From JAGWBG01 sp034421095 (lineage in GTDB: Bacteria > Chloroflexota > Dehalococcoidia > Lucifugimonadales > JAGWBF01), in contig DAOUKR010000025.1 in assembly GCA_034421095.1 (NCBI GenBank), positions 186,001-250,000 of the forward strand: 64,000 nt of DNA, in the 5' to 3' direction. The translations under genes were made by a program, and so were the position numbers. Of the stretch, positions 42,128 through 49,517 are shown piece after piece. Position 1 is the first letter of the stretch. Each line of letters opens with the position of its first letter. The notes below the pieces were generated by a model, which made no database searches, was not told the origin of the DNA, and was given only the letters and a program-made list of their open reading frames with translations.

Positions 42128-43042
42128 CTATTGGGTGTCCGAGGCGTCAAGGACACCCAACTCCTGGGCCATCCGCAGCATGGCGTGGGCCGCCTCTTCA
42201 TGAGCGATGTCAACCATACTCCCCTGATAGGTCACGGCGGCACCACCCTGGCTCCGTCTCTCCTCCATTGCCTTGACCAGACCCTGCCAACGAGCTATTT
42301 CTTCCCTAGTAGGCGTAAACACCTCGTTGACGATTGGTACGTGGGATGGGTGAATAAGGTGCATCCCGGTGTAGCCCAGCTGCTTGACCAGTCTTGCCGC
42401 CTTGCGGAGGCCCTCCTGGTCATGGATTTCCATCCAACCGCCGGTGAGGGGATATGGCACTCCCGCCGCTCGTGCATCCACCAGCACCTTGGAACGTAGA
42501 AAGAGGGTCTCGGTGCCCTCGGGTGTCCACTCAAAGCCCACGGACCGGGCCACGTCTCCACCCTTGCCCCAACTGGCACCCATGTGGGCCACCCGTGGCG
42601 AAGCAGTACCTATCTCGTAAGCCCTTCGTATCCCCTGGGCCGTCTCCAGGGACGGGTCTATGAAGGTCTTGCCTATGTCCACACCGGCGCGACGCTCGAA
42701 AAACTTCAGCAGAACGTCAACCTCGAACACATCCTCAGGTCTCTCCACCTTGGGAAGTATAACCCCGTAAAGGTTGGAACAGGTAACGGCCTCCAGGTCG
42801 TCGCCGGTGAGTCCCGTTTCCAGCCGATTAACGCGCACAAAGAGGGTCTGACCACTGGCACCCAACTCTTCCAGCATCTTGCGTACCAGCAACCGCGCCT
42901 CGAACTTATTCTCCTGGGGCACCGAGTCCTCCAGGTCCAGAATCAAGGCATCTGCCCCATAGCGGGGCGCCTTGCGCATCCAGTCCTCTTTATTACCGGG
43001 GACATACATCACTGAGCGCAGCGGTCTGGCCCGGAACCTCAT
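42128..43042 (-). CDS. HpcH/HpaI aldolase family (CitE/malyl-CoA lyase-like)
   Basis: A 304-residue TIM-barrel of the citrate lyase beta subunit/malyl-CoA lyase family. Signatures are RSVMYVPGNKEDWMRKAPRYGADALILDLEDSVP, the metal-binding glutamate/aspartate region SLETAQGIRRAYEI and GMHLIHPSHVPIVNEVFTP. Members cleave malyl-CoA, citramalyl-CoA or related beta-hydroxyacyl-CoA. I chose ATG 43042, with GTAAGGGGA before it; the longer upstream frame is not family-like. It is driven by the left half of a mirrored divergent promoter. Confidence 0.86.
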   Translation of the reverse strand: MRFRARPLRSVMYVPGNKEDWMRKAPRYGADALILDLEDSVPQENKFEARLLVRKMLEELGASGQTLFVRVNRLETGLTGDDLEAVTCSNLYGVILPKVERPEDVFEVDVLLKFFERRAGVDIGKTFIDPSLETAQGIRRAYEIGTASPRVAHMGASWGKGGDVARSVGFEWTPEGTETLFLRSKVLVDARAAGVPYPLTGGWMEIHDQEGLRKAARLVKQLGYTGMHLIHPSHVPIVNEVFTPTREEIARWQGLVKAMEERRSQGGAAVTYQGSMVDIAHEEAAHAMLRMAQELGVLDASDTQ

Positions 43043-43124
43043 TCCCCTTACTCCCACAGTATTAACCGGGATTTCCCCTTCGCCCTCTGGCCGGGCGAAC
43101 TCCTCCCCATCTAGATAGATGCAT

Positions 43125-43153
43125 AATATATACTGCCCGAATGGGGGTGTCAA
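43125..43153 (-). promoter_or_regulatory. Left half of mirrored divergent promoter (citE-like gene)
   Basis: On the minus strand a perfect TTGACA (43153-43148), 17 nt, then TATATT (43130-43125). Its -35 lies in one arm of the perfect 10-bp inverted repeat GGGTGTCAAT-N8-ATTGACACCC (43145-43172). Confidence 0.7.
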
Positions 43154-43164
43154 TCAGCGTTAAT

Positions 43165-43195
43165 TGACACCCTATCGCCCCCATGCTAGCATGGG
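43165..43195 (+). promoter_or_regulatory. Right half of mirrored divergent promoter with palindromic operator
   Basis: TTGACA (43165-43170) is in the other arm of the same inverted repeat; 17 nt later comes TAGCAT (43188-43193). That -10 lies inside the perfect 16-bp palindrome CCCATGCTAGCATGGG (43180-43195), which looks like an operator. Confidence 0.6.
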
Positions 43196-43233
43196 CCTGC
43201 ACTATACCACACAGGCAAATGGGGAAGGGCAGT

Positions 43234-43896
43234 ATGCTCTCAAGCATCTACCGGATATACGAAGATCTGCTGGCAGAGGTGGACCAGGAATTCAAACGCG
43301 TCAGCAACATATTCATAGACAGGATGCAATGCCGCAAAGGATGCAGCAGTTGCTGTAGCCAGCTCTTTCCTATCAGCGCAATTGAGGCAGCCCACATATC
43401 CAGGGCAGTTAAGGAACTTCCACCCGATGTCCAGGAGGGTATGCGCCGGAAGGCTCACGATTATTTGGCTGAGTTGATAGGGCCGAAATTTGACGGTGCT
43501 CAGGGCATCGAAGAGCACGGCAAGTCTGTAAGCGCGGCGCTGGACAAGTCCGTTGGCAAGAGATACATCCCCTGCCCGGCGCTGGAAGACGACGCCTGCT
43601 CCATCTACAGTCACCGCCCAATCATAGCCCGCAAGTACGGCATTCCACTGTGGAATCCCAAGAATCCCCGTGTCCTCCAGGCTTGCGAGCTAAACTTCAA
43701 GGCCGGCGAGGTAATTGAGGCCGAGGGTGTGGTGGAGCCGCAAATGGAGATGGAGTACCGGTGGCTCGCCTTCAAGCAGAGTGTTGACCAGGAGCTGGAC
43801 CTGCCGGAAGTGGTAGCTACCGTGGCCTCAGCCGTGCTCTACGACTACGATGCGTTCCTGGAAGAAAGGGCCGCCGGGAAGGCGACAGCCCAATAG
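43234..43896 (+). CDS. YkgJ-type Cys-cluster (CxxxCxxCC) protein
   Basis: A 220-residue protein of the YkgJ/UPF0153 metal-chelating cysteine-cluster family. The N-terminal cluster is CRKGCSSCC (C33, C37, C40, C41). The second part of the motif is CPALEDDACSIYSHRPIIARKYGIP, where cysteine pairs follow at about residues 122-130. These proteins bind zinc or iron-sulfur clusters; the role is not established. ATG 43234 follows a GGGGAAGGG stretch. It diverges from the aldolase gene and shares the mirrored promoter. Confidence 0.82.
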   Translation: MLSSIYRIYEDLLAEVDQEFKRVSNIFIDRMQCRKGCSSCCSQLFPISAIEAAHISRAVKELPPDVQEGMRRKAHDYLAELIGPKFDGAQGIEEHGKSVSAALDKSVGKRYIPCPALEDDACSIYSHRPIIARKYGIPLWNPKNPRVLQACELNFKAGEVIEAEGVVEPQMEMEYRWLAFKQSVDQELDLPEVVATVASAVLYDYDAFLEERAAGKATAQ

Positions 43897-43961
43897 CCGC
43901 ACCCTATCTCGCACATCAAAAGAGCTCCAGACATACTGCATAAAGACATCCTATCTCTTCC

Positions 43962-43996
43962 CCGTCATTCGGGAGCGTCATTGGGGTTCCCGAATT
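43962..43996. repeat. Palindromic repeat copy (ATTCGGGA type)
   Basis: ATTCGGGA (43967-43974) and TCCCGAAT (43988-43995) form an 8-bp inverted repeat around a spacer, preceded by CCCGTC. It resembles the other dispersed palindromic copies in layout. Confidence 0.45.
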
Positions 43997-44090
43997 CAAT
44001 ATCCCCAGTGATTAAAAATCCGAATGGAGAAGTTGCTCGTATACTATATTGGAGGATGGGGCTCGTGTCTTCCGAGGTAAAGAGGTGCGG

Positions 44091-44669
44091 GTGCTAGACT
44101 ATGACGACCTGCAGGATGAGCAACTCATTACTCTGATTGCCCACGGGGAAAAGGACGCGTTGGAGGTCTTCTATAATCGTTACGCACCTTTAGTTTTTTC
44201 CCTGGCAAGATACATGCTGAAGGAGTCAACCCTGGCAGAGGAAGCTACTCAGGATATATTCCTGAACCTATGGCTCAAGGCTTCCAGCTATAATCCCCAT
44301 CGGGGCACTCCCCGCACATGGTTTATGAGCATAGCCCATCACAGAATCATAGACGTTATAAAGGCCCGTATCCGTAGCACCAGGTCCACCAACCAGGTAT
44401 CCCATGAGCTGCTGGATGTACATCCCACTTCCGAAATAAGCACGGAGGATATTGCACAGCAGAACCTGGACAGAGAGCATATACTGGCCGCCCTGTCCGA
44501 TTTGCCCGAGGGACAGCGAGAGGTGGTCGTTCTGGCCTATTTTGAAGGGTACTCCCAATCGGAGATAGCCAGCAAGCTGGACCAGCCCCTGGGTACTGTA
44601 AAGACCAGGATACGCCTGGCAATGCAAAAACTGCGTGTCGCATTAGGAAAATACTCGGAGGGAGCATAA
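44091..44669 (+). CDS. ECF-family RNA polymerase sigma factor
   Basis: A 192-residue ECF sigma factor with sigma-2 (residues about 15-85, including RYAPLVFSLARYMLKES and AEEATQDIFLNLWLKA) and sigma-4 (about 125-185, EGYSQSEIASKLDQPLGTVKTRIRLAMQKLR). The GTG at 44091 gives the usual start and has an AGAGG site just upstream. An in-frame TTG at 44049 would add 14 residues. A TATACT/TATATT stretch just ahead of the gene may be an auto-regulated promoter. Its anti-sigma partner follows after 3 nt, indicating a stress-response pair. Confidence 0.88.
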   Translation: MLDYDDLQDEQLITLIAHGEKDALEVFYNRYAPLVFSLARYMLKESTLAEEATQDIFLNLWLKASSYNPHRGTPRTWFMSIAHHRIIDVIKARIRSTRSTNQVSHELLDVHPTSEISTEDIAQQNLDREHILAALSDLPEGQREVVVLAYFEGYSQSEIASKLDQPLGTVKTRIRLAMQKLRVALGKYSEGA

Positions 44670-44672
44670 ACA

Positions 44673-45482
44673 TTGGACTGCAAGGCAGCAGAGGAACTCC
44701 TGCCATCCTATGCTCTGAACGCCCTCAGCGAGCACGAGACGGCCCTGGTGGAGGCCCACCTGACCACCTGTCATTGGTGCTCAACCCTCCTCCGGGAACA
44801 CCTGCAAGTGGCCGCCGCCCTTGCCCAGGGTGCGGAGCGCTCCCAGTTGCCCCAGGGACTCAAGGGCAGGACCATGAGAGCAGTGGAGTCCGAGCGCCGG
44901 AAGGAGCAGAGAAAGGCAGGGCAGGTCCTCCTGGGGCGGTCCCCGACCAGATGGCTGGCGGGAGCCGCAGCATCCCTGGCGGTACTTCTACTGGCGGCGA
45001 GTATTGGCATCAGCGTTCACATGTCACGTCAGGTAGACGACCTCCAGGATGAGAACGCCGAGCTCGCCTCCCAGGTAGCTCAGGGGGACGAGAGGCTTGC
45101 CAATTTGCTCCTGGAACAACGCTCCATGAGCTACATTATGGCTTCCCCAGATAAGCAGGTGCTGCCGCTACAAGGCGTTAGGGAAGACCCCGAGGCCGAA
45201 GGTGTGCTGATGATAGGTGATCATGGCGATGTGGCCATCCTCATGGCCAGAGGCCTGGAGCCGTCATCGGGTGACGACGGTTACCAGGTATCCCTCAAAA
45301 AGGACGGCCAGCCAGTTGTAGTGGACAGTCTCCAGGTTGACCAGAACGGATGGGGCATCCTCATGCTCTGGGCGGACCAACCCATCACCAGTTTCCAGAC
45401 GGTGGAGGTCACCAAGGATATGGAGGACGGCAGCAACACCTCTACCCGTCGCAGGCCCGTCCTCTGGAGCACCCTGAGATAG
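44673..45482 (+). CDS. Membrane-anchored anti-sigma factor (RskA-like)
   Basis: A 269-residue anti-sigma factor. The N-terminal zinc-binding anti-sigma domain has the H-x3-C-x2-C motif (H29, C33, C36 in AHLTTCHWC), plus C3. A single membrane span lies at about 94-113, followed by a short coiled coil (DDLQDENAELASQVAQG) and an extracytoplasmic RskA-type domain. The start is TTG at 44673, 3 nt after the sigma factor stop. It binds the sigma factor at the inner membrane face and releases it on an envelope signal. Confidence 0.86.
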   Translation: MDCKAAEELLPSYALNALSEHETALVEAHLTTCHWCSTLLREHLQVAAALAQGAERSQLPQGLKGRTMRAVESERRKEQRKAGQVLLGRSPTRWLAGAAASLAVLLLAASIGISVHMSRQVDDLQDENAELASQVAQGDERLANLLLEQRSMSYIMASPDKQVLPLQGVREDPEAEGVLMIGDHGDVAILMARGLEPSSGDDGYQVSLKKDGQPVVVDSLQVDQNGWGILMLWADQPITSFQTVEVTKDMEDGSNTSTRRRPVLWSTLR

Positions 45483-45556
45483 CCCGCAAATCTCGTCCCA
45501 TTCCCCCATTACCGTCCCGTTTTACCCTCCAGGTGCTCCCTTCCCGTCCCACACCT

Positions 45557-45645
45557 CCGTCATTCCGGCGCAGAGCCGGCCCCGTATCGAATACGGGGCC
45601 GGAATCCACCCCAACCCTGGATTCTAGCTTTCACCAGAATGACGG
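45557..45645. repeat. Nested-palindrome element with 9-bp end repeats
   Basis: The element is bounded by CCGTCATTC (45557-45565) and GAATGACGG (45637-45645). Inside, ATTCCGGC and GCCGGAAT form an outer hairpin. Nested within is the 27-bp interrupted palindrome at 45576-45602, with 12-bp arms around CGA, whose core CCCCGTATCGAATACGGGG (45580-45598) recurs exactly at 56568-56586. It has the look of a small non-autonomous mobile palindrome. The rest of 45483-45813 shows a possible TTGACT-N17 promoter for the amidase and no gene. Confidence 0.7.
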
Positions 45646-45813
45646 CTGGGCTGGTATAGCAATCTAGTCCCGTAACAGTAAAGGAGCTTGGTGTGCCCAT
45701 CGGAAGACCCCGGTCTGAACTGTTACGGCAGGACCGGTTTCTTGACTTGACCCTCTGCGCTGCCTTACTATGTGAGCCACCCGGGTACGCTCATCATAGC
45801 CAAGGAGGGTACC

Positions 45814-47232
45814 ATGCCCAACGATGACCTCGCCTTTACGCCCGCCTCGGAACTGAGACACCTGATTGACTCCCGCCAGGTGTCAATAGTCGAAATTACG
45901 GAGATGTTCCTCCGTCGCATCGAAGACCTCAATCCCAAGCTGAACGCCTACCTCACCGTGACCGGGGATGAGGCCCTGGCCTCGGCCCAGGCTTCCGAGC
46001 GTGAACTGCTGCGGGGGGAGTCCCGCGGCCCCCTTCACGGCATACCCATCTCGATAAAGGACCTTGAGATTACCAGGGGCGTCAGGTCCACCATGGGGAG
46101 CCTGGTCTTCAAAGACCACATCCCGGAACAGGACTCGGTGGTGGTGGAAAGAGTACGCAGTTCCGGCGCCATCATATTGGGCAAGACCAATACCCCGGAG
46201 TTCGGCTCCTCCGGCACCACCGAGAACCGTCTTGGGGACGCCTGCCGCAACCCCTGGAACACGGACCGCACCCCTGGCGGCTCCAGCGGCGGCGCTGGCG
46301 CGGCAGTAGCGGCCGGGCTGTGCACCGTGGCTACGGGAAGCGACGGCGGCGGCTCCATCCGCATCCCCTGCGGCTTCACCGGAACCTACGGAATCAAACC
46401 GAGCCAGGGAAGAGTCCCTCGCTATGGCGGCGTCGGGATGCCTGCCTACAGCACATTCGGCCAGTCCGGGCCCATGGCCCGTACCGTACAGGACGCCGCT
46501 ATCCTATTGCAGGCGCTGGCAGGGCCGGACAGCAGGGACAATGGCTGCATGAGACAGTCACCACCCGACTTCGTATCGGCACTGGACCGGGGAGCCGGAG
46601 GGCTACGTATAGCGTGGAGTCCCGACCTTGGATACGCCGCCGTAGACCCCGAGGTGGTGGAAGTCACCTCCAGGGCCGCCCGGGTATTCGAGGAGTTGGG
46701 GTGCAGGGTGGATGAGCCCGGGGTCGCGTTGGAAGACCCCTTCCCCACATTCTGGGATATATTCGCCATCCAGGCGTATGCCGGCTACGGGCATCTCCTG
46801 GATGAACACGGTGGAGACCTGACGGACTACGGCAGAAATACCATTGAGCACGGGCGGGAGATGACCGGAGCAGACTATTCCAGGGCGCTCGTCTCAATGC
46901 AACAGCTTCAGGCCCGCATGGAAACCCTCTTTGAGAGCTACGACCTGCTGCTGACCCCCACTCTGGCCGTTCCAGCGTTCCCGGTCGGGCAGCACCCTCC
47001 CGTAATCGGAGGCCGCCAGGTAATACCCTTCTGGGGCTACACTCCCTTCACTTTCCCCTTCAACATGACCATGCAGACCGCCGCCAGCATCCCCTGCGGA
47101 TTCTCCTCCGAAGGGTTGCCCATCGGCCTTCACATCGTCGGGCGCAGAGGTGAAGAGACCAACGTGCTTGGGGCATCGAGGGCTTTCGAACAAGCTCGCC
47201 CCTGGGCAGATAAGCGTCCGCCCGTATCATGA
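45814..47232 (+). CDS. Amidase signature family amidase
   Basis: A 472-residue amidase with the Ser-cisSer-Lys triad: K82 in ISIKDLE, cis-serine S157 in TPGGSSGGAGAAVAAG and nucleophile S181 in ATGSDGGGSIRIPCGF. The full-length fold and the C-terminal AASIPCGFSSEGLPIGLHIVG are normal. The family includes aliphatic amidases, indoleacetamide hydrolase and GatA; no GatB or GatC is present and the GatA-specific context is absent, so it is a catabolic amidase. ATG 45814 is preceded by AGGAGGG. Confidence 0.9.
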   Translation: MPNDDLAFTPASELRHLIDSRQVSIVEITEMFLRRIEDLNPKLNAYLTVTGDEALASAQASERELLRGESRGPLHGIPISIKDLEITRGVRSTMGSLVFKDHIPEQDSVVVERVRSSGAIILGKTNTPEFGSSGTTENRLGDACRNPWNTDRTPGGSSGGAGAAVAAGLCTVATGSDGGGSIRIPCGFTGTYGIKPSQGRVPRYGGVGMPAYSTFGQSGPMARTVQDAAILLQALAGPDSRDNGCMRQSPPDFVSALDRGAGGLRIAWSPDLGYAAVDPEVVEVTSRAARVFEELGCRVDEPGVALEDPFPTFWDIFAIQAYAGYGHLLDEHGGDLTDYGRNTIEHGREMTGADYSRALVSMQQLQARMETLFESYDLLLTPTLAVPAFPVGQHPPVIGGRQVIPFWGYTPFTFPFNMTMQTAASIPCGFSSEGLPIGLHIVGRRGEETNVLGASRAFEQARPWADKRPPVS

Positions 47233-47247
47233 CATACTAAACCGCAT

Positions 47248-47316
47248 CGTCACTCCCGCGTCCGCGGAAGTCTATGGGAGTCAGGGCGGTGGATACCCGC
47301 TTTCGCGGGTATGACG
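47248..47316. repeat. Palindromic repeat copy (CGTCACTCCC type)
   Basis: It begins CGTCACTCCCGCG and ends GGGTATGACG, with an inner TACCCGC-TTTC-GCGGGTA hairpin (47294-47311) and a second CCGCGGAAG hairpin. A further GGGAATGACGG end follows at about 47369-47379. It sits after the amidase gene and before the dienelactone-hydrolase gene. Confidence 0.55.
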
Positions 47317-47412
47317 AACAATATTTTGCAGCAATGTCAACAGAGGTTGTGCAAGGGCCTCCTTGCACGGGAATGACGGTGTAGTGAATTTCACGCCCGT
47401 TGGGCTTGGTGG

Positions 47413-48141
47413 CTAGCCGGCCAGGTGGGTCTTCAGGAAGTCCAGCGTCCTTGACCACGACAACTCGGCGGAAGGCTCGTGGTAGTTGGCCGAGTTGAAA
47501 AACCCGTGGGGCGCTCCAGGGTATACGTGCATCTCGTATCGTTTCCCGTACTTCTGGAGGGCGCTCTCCAACTGGTTCACCTCATCAACGGGTATGACCG
47601 CATCGTTGTCGCCATAGTGCCCCTGGTAGGGACACCAGAGGCTGGGTATTCGGTCAATGGGCGAGACCGCGGTATCGGCGTTGGCTTCCTCCATATAATA
47701 TACCTGGTTGTAGAAGGATATACACGCTCTCAGCCGCAGGTCGTGGCAGGCGTACACAGTTGGGAATGCGGAGCAGAAACCTATAATGCCGGTGCGGTCG
47801 GCGTCAACCACGCTCAGGCTCCGAAAGTAGTCCATGGCCGAGCCTATGTCCATGAGGGATGTCCTGTCGGTGATTTTCTTGTAGTAGGGAACAATCTCCA
47901 TGTAGGGAGCACCGGTGGGAGCGTCCGGCTGGCGGGAGTACAGGTCATAGGCCAGTGCTGCGTAGCCTTCGTCGGCGAGCCTTTTTGCCACTCCCCTGAC
48001 CTCGTCCGTCAGTCCCGGGGCACCCGGATGAACCATAACCCCCGGCAGTCCGCTGGCACCTTCAGGGTAGGCCAGGAACCCCTTTATCACCACACCACGA
48101 CCCGGAATCTGTACGTTTGATTGAATTAGCGTCGGCGGCAT
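47413..48141 (-). CDS. Dienelactone hydrolase family protein
   Basis: A 242-residue alpha/beta hydrolase of the dienelactone hydrolase family. The nucleophile cysteine is C123 in IIGFCSAF; the usual glycine after it is replaced by Ala-Phe. The acid is in GDNDAVIP and the histidine in APHGFFNSANY, so the triad is present. The N-terminal VVIKGFLAYPEG and LPGVMVHPGAPGLTDEVRG fit the family. It hydrolyses lactones or activated esters in aromatic breakdown. The next gene upstream on the same strand is an SMP-30-like lactonase, separated by 26 nt, so both likely work together. Confidence 0.88.
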   Translation of the reverse strand: MPPTLIQSNVQIPGRGVVIKGFLAYPEGASGLPGVMVHPGAPGLTDEVRGVAKRLADEGYAALAYDLYSRQPDAPTGAPYMEIVPYYKKITDRTSLMDIGSAMDYFRSLSVVDADRTGIIGFCSAFPTVYACHDLRLRACISFYNQVYYMEEANADTAVSPIDRIPSLWCPYQGHYGDNDAVIPVDEVNQLESALQKYGKRYEMHVYPGAPHGFFNSANYHEPSAELSWSRTLDFLKTHLAG

Positions 48142-48167
48142 GTCTCCTCCTTGCTCCAGGAAAGGAC

Positions 48168-49046
48168 TTAGAACACCTTCACTCCGGGTATATTGCCCCG
48201 CAGAGTATATATGGAGGTGCGGAAGGTTATGAACAGGGTGCGATTGTCAGGCCCGCCAAAGGCCACATTGCCCCCGGCATTCGGGAAGAGGTCATCGGGG
48301 CCGGGACTCTCGGGGAAGGGGATGGTCCCCAGGTGACGTCCGTCAGGCTCCACCACCCATAGCCCGTCGGCGCCGGTAATGTATAGGTTGCCCTCCACGT
48401 CAACCTTCATCCCGTCGGGGTTGCGCGGGTTCTCCTCGACGTTCATATCTATGAGTACCCGGCTATTGGCCAGGGAACCGTCGGGACGGACGTCAAAGGC
48501 CCGCACATGGCGGCGGTAGGAGTCGTCCACGTAGAGAACGGACTCGTCGGGAGAGAAGGCAAGACCATTGGGGCGAAGGAAGTCGGTCTCAAGGGGTGTA
48601 AGATCCCCGGACGGAGACAAACGAAAGACGGCGATGAAGTCAAGCTCCACGTCCTCGGGGGCCACCGCGAATGGGGGGTCGGTGAAATATATGCTCCCAT
48701 CGGACTTCACCACCACGTCGTTGGGGCTGTTGAGCCGTTTGCCCTGGTAGCGGTCAACCGCCGTCGTCAATTGACCATCGGCGCCCATGCGTGCCACCTG
48801 CCTGGCCTCGTGCTGGCAGGCGATCAACCGTCCCTGGCGGTCGAAGGTGAGACCGTTGGAGTGGCGGCTGGGGGTGATGTATGGCTCCGATGCGCCGTCG
48901 AGGGTCAGACGGTAAATCGTGTCGGCAAAAATATCGCTGAACAGCAGATACCCGTCCGGGTGCCACACGGGACCTTCGGTAAACTGGAACCCTGTCGCCA
49001 GTCGTTGAGGCTCCGGTTCGGGAATCAGGTCGGTCAACTCGGCCAT
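48168..49046 (-). CDS. SMP-30/gluconolactonase-like lactonase
   Basis: A 292-residue six-bladed propeller of the SMP-30/gluconolaconase/LRE-like family. The metal ligands are visible: E in QFTEGPVWHPDG, N in SPNDVVVKSDG, N in FLRPNGLAFSPD and D in PDGMKVDVEGNLYI. It hydrolyses sugar or aldono lactones and related esters with a divalent metal. It starts at ATG 49046 with a GGAGG site and lies upstream of the dienelactone hydrolase gene in the same direction. Confidence 0.9.
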   Translation of the reverse strand: MAELTDLIPEPEPQRLATGFQFTEGPVWHPDGYLLFSDIFADTIYRLTLDGASEPYITPSRHSNGLTFDRQGRLIACQHEARQVARMGADGQLTTAVDRYQGKRLNSPNDVVVKSDGSIYFTDPPFAVAPEDVELDFIAVFRLSPSGDLTPLETDFLRPNGLAFSPDESVLYVDDSYRRHVRAFDVRPDGSLANSRVLIDMNVEENPRNPDGMKVDVEGNLYITGADGLWVVEPDGRHLGTIPFPESPGPDDLFPNAGGNVAFGGPDNRTLFITFRTSIYTLRGNIPGVKVF

Positions 49047-49067
49047 TGCATTATCCTCCGGGTGCTT

Positions 49068-49304
49068 TCAGTTTCCAACGAAGCGGCTGCCGAAGATAGC
49101 GGCTATCAGGACTCCGCTGACACCGAGCAGTGCCAGATAGAGTCGGTCAATCCTGGCATTGATGGCCCGTATGTCCTCCCGCAGGGAGCGTATGTCCTCC
49201 CGGATGGACCGTATGTCCTCTCGGAGTGCATTTATCGCCGCGGACATCTCCTCAATCCGTCCTTCCAGCCGCCCCAGTCTCGCATCATCCGTTGACGTCG
49301 TCAT
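49068..49304 (-). CDS. Coiled-coil protein with C-terminal membrane anchor
   Basis: A 78-residue protein. Residues 1-50 form a coiled coil with a 7-residue repeat (REDIRSI, REDIRSL, REDIRAI, with preceding LEGRIEEM and SAAINAL in heptad phase). A C-terminal hydrophobic span (LYLALLGVSGVLIAAIFG) follows, so the protein is anchored by its tail. The DNA carries the same 21-bp repeat three times (about 49177-49239), so copy number could vary. The function is unknown; it may assemble at the membrane. It lies 21 nt before the SMP-30-like gene. Confidence 0.68.
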   Translation of the reverse strand: MTTSTDDARLGRLEGRIEEMSAAINALREDIRSIREDIRSLREDIRAINARIDRLYLALLGVSGVLIAAIFGSRFVGN

Positions 49305-49517
49305 ATCCGTCTCCTGTCATGTAGTATACTATACTGCTGATACGCGAACAATGAGCTAAACTCTGCGATTACCTTCAAGCAAGGCCCCTCGACCTGGCCT
49401 GACGGCGAGGCAGGTCCGTGAAAAGTGTTCCATGCCTACACCCGCCATTCCGTCTGCGGTAGAAATGCCACTCCAGTCCAGCCACAGGTGTCTTTGCCGT
49501 CAAATTCCTGTATTGTG

